This document shows, in pieces, positions 1 to 5,493 of a stretch of DNA of 13,857 bases. The DNA comes from Planctomycetes bacterium RBG_16_43_13. Its GTDB lineage: Bacteria > Planctomycetota > MHYJ01. The notes under the pieces were generated by a model. The model was not told the DNA's origin, made no database searches, and was given only the letters and a program-made list of their open reading frames with translations. Every line of letters starts with the position of its first letter. Position 1 is the stretch's first letter. The stretch covers positions 1 to 13,857 of the forward strand of contig MHYJ01000087.1 of NCBI GenBank assembly GCA_001828445.1. Direction: 5' to 3'. The position numbers and the translations under genes were made by a program.

Positions 1-3
1 ACC

Positions 4-924
4 TTAAAAGCTGGGCATAGCCCGTTCGTTTAATAGATTTTGCAATGTTCTACGTAGAACATAAGAGATCTGTTCTTTATATAGTGCGTCTACCTCGGCG
101 TACGCGTCTATTTCGCCGAAATCGGCATGCATATCTTTAGCCGTTCCGTAAGCTATCATCGGTCCCCATTCATCTAGAAGCGGGCGATCGGTCGCATTGA
201 CAAATAGGGCTGCGTTCGCGCCAAGCGCGGTAGTCACCAAGGTGTTGGAATATGCCTTAACCTGGAATCTGTAAGCCTGGTCAGGAACAGGAAAGAAGGT
301 AAACTGGTTGTTATAATTCAATATGGCGACGGGAGTTCCCGCGATAAATTGGGAATAGGAAAAATAGACATTCGCGCCATCAAGAGGGGCTGTCGCAAAA
401 GTCGCATTGATCGCACCTGTGGACAGGTTCAGGGTGGCGTTGCCTCCTGCCGATCCGACAATAGCGATATTGGCGGTTGTATAGGCCGTAGAAACGTCTT
501 GGAACGTCTCCACGCCATCATTAACTATTGCCGTGGCTGGAAGGATGGGAAAGCCTGCCGCCGTTCCTGAGAAAGCCACAGTGGCTCCATCGCCAACGCC
601 TAAAGTTTGCCTAGATATCGTCTGCGGATTTTGATTGTAGAAGGGATAATAATCTTGATACCAGTCGATTTTTATGCGGTCAATGGTTGCCGGGGCTTCA
701 AAGTTTACATAGCCCGAAGGTTGCGTGTAGGATGGTTGATTCGCTATGGTAATGAGTTCGTAGAAGGAGTGGAATCTTTCGAGCTTGGCCTCAGCCGGAA
801 AGGTGTATTGGAAATATTTGTTAATATATTCGTCCAGCTGCTCATTGGTGATATCTTCAGAGGAGTATCTCCCCGAGACCTGCCGAACCTTTTGCCTAAT
901 TTCCGCTAGCGACCAATTTGACAT
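4..924 (-). CDS. Head-tail adaptor/connector-like structural protein with inserted beta domain
   Basis: Encodes 306 residues. The helical N-terminal part (about 1-60, including LDEYINKYFQYTFPAE) and the C-terminal helices (about 245-300, with DRPLLDEWGPMIAYGTAKDM) look like the ring-forming adaptor proteins that sit below the portal in short-tailed phages; this is recognition by eye, not a database match. Residues about 107-192 form a separate beta-rich stretch that starts LGVGDGATVAFSG and includes LSTGAINATFATAPLDGANV. This matches a beta-sandwich module common in phage virion proteins, apparently inserted into the adaptor. The gene follows its upstream neighbour after 3 nt, with a GAGGG ribosome binding site lying in that gene's last codons, so translation is probably coupled. 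Its role in closing the head is inferred from position after the capsid genes. It could instead be another tail or neck protein. Confidence 0.65.
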   Translation of the reverse strand: MSNWSLAEIRQKVRQVSGRYSSEDITNEQLDEYINKYFQYTFPAEAKLERFHSFYELITIANQPSYTQPSGYVNFEAPATIDRIKIDWYQDYYPFYNQNPQTISRQTLGVGDGATVAFSGTAAGFPILPATAIVNDGVETFQDVSTAYTTANIAIVGSAGGNATLNLSTGAINATFATAPLDGANVYFSYSQFIAGTPVAILNYNNQFTFFPVPDQAYRFQVKAYSNTLVTTALGANAALFVNATDRPLLDEWGPMIAYGTAKDMHADFGEIDAYAEVDALYKEQISYVLRRTLQNLLNERAMPSF

Positions 925-927
925 TGT

Positions 928-1308
928 TTAGCCCTCGTAAACTTCACGCATTTGGAAGCGTTGATTAACACCCATTCTAGATTTTATCATAGAACCTGTG
1001 CCGTCAGGCATCCATTTCCATATAGGGGTGGATCTTGATTCTATATGTCGTGCGATAAACCGCGGCAATTTATACCGTCCGCCATGCAAAAGGGTGAACG
1101 TGTATCTATTTTTACTATTGCCATAGGGGAAAGTATGAGGAACGCCCGGTTCTTCGAGGTTCATGAATTCATAAGTTACTGTTTGCCTCAAGTATTTTTC
1201 TTCTTTTTCATCTATTTTTTTACTTGGATTTTCCATGTTTATAATCGGTAGTTTCTCCATCTTTTTTGGATCGACTAGTTCAACATGTCTTTGCGTTTGC
1301 ATTTCCAT
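928..1308 (-). CDS. Small conserved phage protein of the head-tail region, function unknown
   Basis: Encodes 126 residues from the ATG at 1308. The frame stays open to an ATG at 1353, but that start lies inside the terminator hairpin at 1330-1349, while the 1308 start is preceded by AAGGAAAAAAG at suitable spacing, so the shorter form is preferred. The N-terminal 40 residues are charged and Lys/Glu-rich. The C-terminal half (YTFTLLHGGRYKLPRFIARH, then PDGTGSMIKSRMG) resembles small proteins that occur between capsid and adaptor genes in phages with N4-gp56-type capsids. No enzyme motif, signal peptide or membrane segment is visible. Position suggests a minor virion or head-completion protein, but I cannot assign a function. 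It lies between a terminator and the adaptor gene, so its expression depends on read-through or on a promoter I did not find. Confidence 0.7.
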   Translation of the reverse strand: MEMQTQRHVELVDPKKMEKLPIINMENPSKKIDEKEEKYLRQTVTYEFMNLEEPGVPHTFPYGNSKNRYTFTLLHGGRYKLPRFIARHIESRSTPIWKWMPDGTGSMIKSRMGVNQRFQMREVYEG

Positions 1309-1323
1309 TATCTTTTTTCCTTT

Positions 1324-1349
1324 AAAAAAGAGGGGCCCGAAAGCCCCTC
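1324..1349 (-). terminator. Intrinsic terminator after the capsid genes
   Basis: On the minus strand the stem GAGGGGC, loop TTTCGG and stem GCCCCTC are followed directly by six T. The stem is seven perfect GC-rich pairs. It begins 6 nt after the stop of the capsid-associated gene (1356). It would lower expression of the downstream connector genes relative to capsid protein, which is needed in hundreds of copies. The same 7-bp stem recurs at 13023-13044. Confidence 0.85.
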
Positions 1350-1355
1350 GCATGA

Positions 1356-1949
1356 TTAATCTACAGGGTTGTCGCCTTTGACAATGGCTACCATCGCGGC
1401 AGATGCTGCCCCGACAGAACCGGTGCCGATGGTCACGCCCTGAATGGCGTAGTTCTCTGTAGGAATTTCATCCCCAGCAGTATCAGTTACACGTTTTACA
1501 ATACCGCCGGATACGTAGACGCTATAGGCGCTAGTATTGATGTCGGTTGTAATCGTTGTAGCTGTAACAGAGGCGACGACATAACTCCTATTAAGAGAAG
1601 TTGCCGTATTGTCGTCTGCAACACCAGAAACGGAGATTGTGTCGCCGGCGACAACGCCGCATTGTGCGATGTTGCTAGCGGTTATCACGCCTGGGTTCGC
1701 GTTAGTAAAGCCGGTAATTGCAGGCCCATAAAGGGTGCTTTGCGCCAATGGCGTCATACCGTTGGCAGCTGTTATAGCTCCGGAGTCTACGTCTAAGTAG
1801 TAACCGTCACCCATACCGTCAATCCAGTAAAATGAACCGCCGTTAGTGACGTCAACTGTGGTAACTTCCACCGGCTGAAATCCGCAATCAAGATTGCGGG
1901 CGACAGCTGGGTCTGGGTTAGTCCAGTTAAAGATCTTGATCTGTGCCAT
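1356..1949 (-). CDS. Capsid-associated or decoration-like structural protein
   Basis: Encodes 197 residues rich in Thr, Val, Ala and Gly with very few Lys or Arg, a composition typical of beta-rich virion proteins. Residues about 78-151 (from AITGFTNANPGVITASN through AGDTISVSGV to YVVASVTATTITT) resemble the small beta domain also described in ubiquitin-activating enzymes (FCCH-like) that recurs in phage structural proteins. The gene starts 10 nt after the capsid stop codon and has the strongest ribosome binding site in the window (AAGGAGG, then CATAT, then ATG). Its immediate downstream neighbour is a strong terminator. Position and translation strength suggest a protein made in amounts close to those of the capsid protein, such as a head decoration protein. 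That role is inferred; a minor tail protein is the alternative. Confidence 0.65.
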   Translation of the reverse strand: MAQIKIFNWTNPDPAVARNLDCGFQPVEVTTVDVTNGGSFYWIDGMGDGYYLDVDSGAITAANGMTPLAQSTLYGPAITGFTNANPGVITASNIAQCGVVAGDTISVSGVADDNTATSLNRSYVVASVTATTITTDINTSAYSVYVSGGIVKRVTDTAGDEIPTENYAIQGVTIGTGSVGAASAAMVAIVKGDNPVD

Positions 1950-1959
1950 ATATGCCTCC

Positions 1960-2640
1960 TTATGAGTGGGTTGCGAGTAGGTTGTTCATGAACGCGTCGT
2001 TCAGGATTCTCGCGACGAAGGGATGTTGCCACCCAACGCTTCCCCTTTGATGCAGCGGGTCAGCAGATCCACCCGAACCTAGCGGTTCAACATAGAATTC
2101 CCCTGTGTTAGACCCGAGCCGTACAACAGCGTAAGCCTCTTGACCGAGGATGATGCAGTTGTAAACAGCAGGGGTCGCGCTTGTCACGCTTCCGACAGAT
2201 GTATACATCCATCGTACGTTTCTTGTAGCTCCCCATTCTTCATCCAAGACTGTTTGGCTACCGGCATAGTTAGCCGCATTGACAAAGGTTGAAACAGCTT
2301 CTAGATCATCTAACAAAGCTGTGTCGATGATCCCCCAGAATGCTGGGCGAACTGGCTGAGTGGCAATCTTTGTGGAACCGGAAACGACTTTAGAAATCAT
2401 TTTAGCGTCGTTATTCAAAAGAGTTTGAACAGCGCCAAAAATATCATCTGAGGTCAATTCCGTTGGTGTGTTTCCATTTAATCCATTAGAGCATTGGGTA
2501 ACACTAGTGGTGGAGGCGAGCACGTCGCGGGCAATCTCGTCGACAGTTTGCCCAAAGTTTTGAGCAAGTAGCCGGGAAGATTCGTTAAGCACCTTATCCT
2601 CGACGGTTAACGCAACTTGGTTTGTAAAGAGTACAAAGTT
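1960..2640 (-). CDS. Major capsid protein, exon 2 (N4-gp56 family)
   Basis: Second exon, 226 codons plus stop. It starts with AAC (Asn) directly after the intron's last G at 2641 and begins NFVLFTNQVALTVEDKVL, which continues the conserved N4-gp56-family capsid pattern begun in exon 1 (a Tyr-Gly, then Phe-Val-x-Leu/Phe-Thr). Later family-like stretches include LLAQNFGQTVDEIARDVLAS, RPAFWGIIDTALLDDLE, and a C-terminal segment with GQEAYAVVRLGSNTGEFYVE and GSVGWQHPFVARILNDAFM. The spliced protein is 88 + 226 = 314 residues, normal for the family. The reading frame is also open upstream of 2640, to 2880, but that part is intron RNA: its hydrophobic translation (FIAAVSVLVSLILVSG) is not part of the capsid protein. 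The stop at 1960 is followed after 10 nt by the capsid-associated gene. Confidence 0.92.
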   Translation of the reverse strand, partial: NFVLFTNQVALTVEDKVLNESSRLLAQNFGQTVDEIARDVLASTTSVTQCSNGLNGNTPTELTSDDIFGAVQTLLNNDAKMISKVVSGSTKIATQPVRPAFWGIIDTALLDDLEAVSTFVNAANYAGSQTVLDEEWGATRNVRWMYTSVGSVTSATPAVYNCIILGQEAYAVVRLGSNTGEFYVEPLGSGGSADPLHQRGSVGWQHPFVARILNDAFMNNLLATHS

Positions 2641-3745
2641 CTTTTTGTTACTACCCTTTAAAGGGTGGACGGTCATTTCTGCCGCCTCCGCATGTTGCCA
2701 TGCGGTTCGGACTATATCTTCAGGCAATTGCCTGGTTACTTCTTTTGTTTTCCCAGAAACTAGAATGAGACTTACCAGAACACTTACGGCTGCAATGAAC
2801 AGTTTTTTTGCCGGGTCTTTTTTCAAATGTTTTATCACATTGAATACATTTTGAAACCCTTTGCTTAGCGAGTGTATCATAATGAAACCTATGCTCCTGT
2901 CTTAATATTTTTTGATTACACTCTTTACAGTTTTTAGCAATTGAATGAGTATTTGCGATAAAAGATTTAGAGCATATTTCACATGACATTTCGTGTTCTT
3001 CTCTATATTTTTCATCGTTTTCGTAAAATAGTGGATCAATTTTTCGCCGCATGCATTGAGGTGCAAATGGTGCGACAATATTCAAAAATTTTTCCCTGTC
3101 TTTACGTCTTAGACGCATCCAATAGTAAGTTTTATCTTTGATATTTTTTTTGACAGTTCTAAATGTTACACCAAATCTCTTGTGTACCATCCGACAAAGA
3201 AGCTCATTTTCAATTTTGTTAAAATTATGTGAGCAAATATATGGATTTCTCCAACCCATTTCACCCGCTAAAGTGCCATCATCAAAATACCAAAGTGCTA
3301 GCCCAAGAGGTGTTAAACATTTCAATACATGTTCATCCACGGTCTTTCGGCCTTGATAATACATGTGATCATAGATACTATTATAGAAAGGATGTGAACG
3401 AGTTCGAGCAGATACTTGCGGATAAATTTTATCATCAAGTTTCTGATCATATTCTTTAACTGTTACTTCTGTTAAATATCGCAACATATTAACTTTCATA
3501 TTTAAGTATTCTTCATCAGCTTTCTTATGAGACAGCTGAAGATGACATGTAATTTTTCTGGTTGGCGTCGGTATGCAAGCGTCTCCTAAGAGTGTGCCTA
3601 TCACCGCGCCTTTAAACTCTAGTTTGTTGTTAAACATAGTCTCTACACCTTCCTTTACGGCTTGGCTCGGGATTGTCCTTTTCGGAGTTTCCCCGAATTC
3701 AGTAACATTTTACTACGGCAACATTTATGCAGCAATTGCTTCTTT
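2641..3745 (-). mobile_element. Group I self-splicing intron in the capsid gene
   Basis: A 1105-nt intron, read on the minus strand. Exon 1 ends TACGGT; the intron begins AAAGAAGC and ends AAAAAG; exon 2 begins AAC. The guide GTTGCCGTA (3722-3714) pairs with TACGGT (P1) and with AAC (P10), with the expected U-G wobble at the 5' splice site and the expected terminal G. Core elements: P4 TTCGGG (3697-3692) with CCCGAG (3671-3666), the latter within the Q-like AATCCCGAGCCAAGCC; R-like GTGTAGAGACTATG; P7 GACTAT (3641-3636) with ATAGTC (2715-2710), within the S-like AGATATAGTCC; P3 candidate TGTTA (3707-3703) with TAACA (3632-3628); P8 candidate CAGGC-AATT-GCCTG (2734-2721); and a P9-type hairpin CCGCATG-GCAA-CATGCGG (2705-2688) with a GNRA loop. 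It carries its own homing endonuclease gene. Subgroup is not assigned. Confidence 0.95.
2720..3637 (-). CDS. LAGLIDADG homing endonuclease inside the group I intron
   Basis: Encodes 305 residues. Two LAGLIDADG helices are visible: AVIGTLLGDACI (residues 11-22, acidic D19) and LGLALWYFDDGT (112-122, acidic D119/D120). This is the two-motif monomeric type, with the W-x-x-DDG form of the second motif typical of the LAGLIDADG_2 group. The C-terminal third carries four Cys pairs, C219-C222, C237-C240, C264-C267 and C282/C286, consistent with two zinc ribbons that would help DNA binding. The enzyme would cut intronless capsid genes near the TACGGT/AAC junction and so drive intron spread; it may also help splicing as a maturase, which cannot be judged here. 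AAAGGAAGG lies about 10 nt before the start. The start codon overlaps P7, and the last codons form the P8 candidate hairpin, so coding and ribozyme functions share bases at both ends. Confidence 0.93.
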   Translation of the reverse strand: MFNNKLEFKGAVIGTLLGDACIPTPTRKITCHLQLSHKKADEEYLNMKVNMLRYLTEVTVKEYDQKLDDKIYPQVSARTRSHPFYNSIYDHMYYQGRKTVDEHVLKCLTPLGLALWYFDDGTLAGEMGWRNPYICSHNFNKIENELLCRMVHKRFGVTFRTVKKNIKDKTYYWMRLRRKDREKFLNIVAPFAPQCMRRKIDPLFYENDEKYREEHEMSCEICSKSFIANTHSIAKNCKECNQKILRQEHRFHYDTLAKQRVSKCIQCDKTFEKRPGKKTVHCSRKCSGKSHSSFWENKRSNQAIA

Positions 3746-4009
3746 ACCGTAAAAATCTACACGGGCCTTGATATCGGTAGCCGATAAAAGAGCTCCGGGG
3801 GGGGTTATGCCGTCCTGTAGTGGCACTGGCACAGTTGCTAGTCGTGCATAGCGTCTGAAAACGATGGTGTCGCCCATCTTTTCAGGTAAAATTCGGTTTT
3901 GTGCGAATTTCGTATGCACGAGCATAGGATAGGCAGTCATTAGCAGCAGGCGGTCGTAGTATTCACGGACTGCCGGCGATAGGACTGCGGTTGTGGTCAT
4001 ATTGGCCAT
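3746..4009 (-). CDS. Major capsid protein, exon 1 (N4-gp56 family)
   Basis: First exon, 88 codons, ending in Gly codon GGT at 3746. The protein starts MANMTTTAVLSPAVREYYDR and contains LVHTKFAQNRILPEKMGDTI, then PLQDGITPPG and a segment ending VDFYG. This is the N-terminal arm and first strands of N4-gp56-family (HK97-fold) capsid proteins. Without splicing, translation adds only six intron-encoded residues (KEAIAA) before a TAA at 3727-3725, giving a 94-residue fragment that stops just where the family pattern should continue. The continuation is found at 2640 on the same strand and in the right frame. The start is supported by AGGAG seven nt upstream and lies 10 nt after the scaffold gene, the usual scaffold-capsid order. 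The spliced shell protein would assemble with the scaffold and portal into the prohead. Confidence 0.92.
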
Positions 4010-4019
4010 GGATTAACTC

Positions 4020-4685
4020 CTAGTAATAACCCAAGTTTTGGCTTACAGTGTTTCGGAATTCGTCATCGCTCATGTCTTTATACCTTTTAGCTTCGCTTAT
4101 CGGAGAAGACTGCCCCACGCTTGATAAAGACCCTGCCTTTCCGGCATTTTTAACTATGCGTTCAGCATCTGCGTTTTTCTTTGCGGACTTATTTTCCGAG
4201 ATGTAAGAGGAGCTATTTTTTGCTAAATAATAGGCGAGTTCGAAATCCTGAGTTTTTTCTAGAGTAGAGCGTAAACTTGGATTTTGTTTTAAAACTTCAG
4301 GTAAATATTTAGTCACCGTGGTTTGATAATCGGGATATTTTTGGGCAATTTTGAGCTCTTGCAGACCCATCCGATAGTTGTTGTCTATAGTGTTGAGGTA
4401 TTTTTTCGCTTCCCCAACAGTAAGGACATCATCATCGGACAGTTTAGATTCAGGTTCAGCGTGTTGGTTTTGCTGAAACTTCTGCTGAGCTTGCATTAAT
4501 GCCATATTATCACGCATCAAACGCACTTCTTCTTGCAGCCGTTGCCTTTCAGATCGCTCGGCTTGCAACGCGTCCAGGGGTACTTGCTGTACCACGGGAA
4601 GTTGTGCCTGCGATTCAGGTTCGGTTGTGGCTGGCGGAGCGGCGGCCTCTGCTACATATTCGCCCGGTAGGTCTTCTTGTTCCAT
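4020..4685 (-). CDS. Putative capsid scaffolding protein
   Basis: Encodes 221 mostly hydrophilic residues. An acidic, Pro/Ala/Gln-rich N-terminus (1-35) is followed by a predicted coiled coil (about 36-75, including LQAERSERQRLQEEVRLMRD), then Gln-rich and acidic linkers, a helical middle (about 88-160), and a basic-to-mixed C-terminal tail ending SDDEFRNTVSQNLGYY. Length, charge, coiled coil and position directly before the major capsid gene fit internal scaffolds, which fill the prohead and leave before DNA enters. Scaffold sequences diverge fast, so the assignment rests on these properties, not on a motif. A purine-rich AAAGTGAAG precedes the ATG; the ribosome binding site is weaker than that of the capsid gene. 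About 30 nt separate it from the upstream gene. Confidence 0.75.
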   Translation of the reverse strand: MEQEDLPGEYVAEAAAPPATTEPESQAQLPVVQQVPLDALQAERSERQRLQEEVRLMRDNMALMQAQQKFQQNQHAEPESKLSDDDVLTVGEAKKYLNTIDNNYRMGLQELKIAQKYPDYQTTVTKYLPEVLKQNPSLRSTLEKTQDFELAYYLAKNSSSYISENKSAKKNADAERIVKNAGKAGSLSSVGQSSPISEAKRYKDMSDDEFRNTVSQNLGYY

Positions 4686-4715
4686 GACTTCACTTTCGCC
4701 CTTGAGTAGGCGGCA

Positions 4716-5084
4716 CTATTTGTTATAAACATAGGCACCCGTTATGTCAGATCTGTGCTGGACATAGGGTGTTTCTATTAATCCTGCTTTCGGGAGAATT
4801 AGTGACCAATCTATTGGGATATCATGAATATTGATGGTTTCTTTGACGATTTCGCCATCTTTGACTTCTAGGATAATGGTCCCTAGAAAGTTTTTAGGCT
4901 TTTTGTCATAGTCTTTGACAACATGCATGATTACTTGTTCGCCCGATTTTAGGAATTTTCCAGTTGGCTTATAATGAATCAGTATCCAGTAGTGTCCGGA
5001 AGGTCGCCGATTAAGAATTTCTTCAATTAACTTCTCGTCGCCTTTTTGCATCTCCTGTACTGTCTCGCCTAGTTCCTGAACCAT
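4716..5084 (-). CDS. Conserved phage hypothetical protein, 122 residues
   Basis: I do not recognise a family with a known function. The protein opens with an acidic helix (MVQELGETVQEMQKGDEKLIEEIL), followed by a beta-rich middle (HYWILIHYKPTGKFLKSG, QVIMHVVKDYDKKP, FLGTIILEVKDGEIVKETIN) and a C-terminal segment with PIDWSLILPKAGLIETPYVQ. No membrane segment or signal peptide is visible. It begins 2 nt after the stop codon of the preceding small gene with no clear ribosome binding site of its own, so translation is probably coupled. It sits between portal and scaffold genes, where small structural or assembly proteins of phages are usual. A minor head protein is the most likely guess. Confidence 0.7.
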   Translation of the reverse strand: MVQELGETVQEMQKGDEKLIEEILNRRPSGHYWILIHYKPTGKFLKSGEQVIMHVVKDYDKKPKNFLGTIILEVKDGEIVKETINIHDIPIDWSLILPKAGLIETPYVQHRSDITGAYVYNK

Positions 5085-5086
5085 AG

Positions 5087-5278
5087 TTAATACTTATAAT
5101 CCCAAGCTTGTTTAGGATATCCAAGATTACCAACGGGTTGTTTGTCAACGCGTGATAAATCTTGTTTCTGCGGTGCATACACATCGCATTTCTTTGGAGC
5201 TTTATCGTGCCCCATTTCTCCGCCTAATCCTTTTGGCATAGCGCCGCCGGATGGCGTCTTGGCTGAATATTCTGCCAT
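5087..5278 (-). CDS. Small hypothetical protein, 63 residues, Gly/Lys/Pro-rich
   Basis: A short protein with little predicted order. It starts MAEYSAKTPSGGAMPKGLGG, contains a Lys/Asp-rich middle (HDKAPKKCDVYAPQKQ) and ends with an aromatic tail (GYPKQAWDYKY). Its reality is supported by a good ribosome binding site (AAGGAG, then ATTAAC, then ATG) and by close packing: 14 nt after the upstream small gene and 2 nt before the next one. Such small Gly/Pro/Lys-rich proteins are common between portal and scaffold genes, but no function can be assigned. Confidence 0.7.
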   Translation of the reverse strand: MAEYSAKTPSGGAMPKGLGGEMGHDKAPKKCDVYAPQKQDLSRVDKQPVGNLGYPKQAWDYKY

Positions 5279-5292
5279 GTTAATCTCCTTGT

Positions 5293-5493
5293 TTACTGGC
5301 CCTGGGCCATGGGTTGCAATGTTTTCGTTGCATAAAAATCCGCTCTTCCTGTATCGGCATATTTATGGATGTAAGTTGCGATTTTTGTGGTAAAATTTTT
5401 CAATCCTTTCCCTATAAAGTAAAAAGGCAAAAGAACAATTTTTGCAGCACATTCAGTAAATATTTCTAAATCACTTAAAATTCTAAAACTCAT
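5293..5493 (-). CDS. Small hypothetical protein with a hydrophobic stretch, 66 residues
   Basis: Begins MSFRILSDLEIF, followed by ECAAKIVLLPFYFIGKGL (about residues 14-31), a hydrophobic or amphipathic segment that could be a short membrane helix. The rest is basic and polar. The start codon overlaps the portal stop codon in an ATGA arrangement (5493-5490), a classic sign of coupled translation and good evidence that the gene is real. Function unknown. A membrane-associated role is possible, but the segment is short and flanked by charged residues, so it may only be an amphipathic helix. Confidence 0.65.
   Translation of the reverse strand: MSFRILSDLEIFTECAAKIVLLPFYFIGKGLKNFTTKIATYIHKYADTGRADFYATKTLQPMAQGQ

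Noticed and set aside
1309..1353. Upstream ATG start (1353) for the 928-1308 gene
   Set aside because: It lies within the terminator hairpin and has no ribosome binding site; the 1308 start has one.
2641..2880. Open reading frame ahead of capsid exon 2 that would give a 306-residue protein with a hydrophobic N-terminus
   Set aside because: The extra 80 codons are intron RNA (P7-P9 region) and overlap the endonuclease gene; the hydrophobic stretch is not capsid sequence.
3725..4009. A free-standing 94-residue protein ending KEAIAA
   Set aside because: It is capsid exon 1 read six codons into the intron; the family pattern continues in exon 2.
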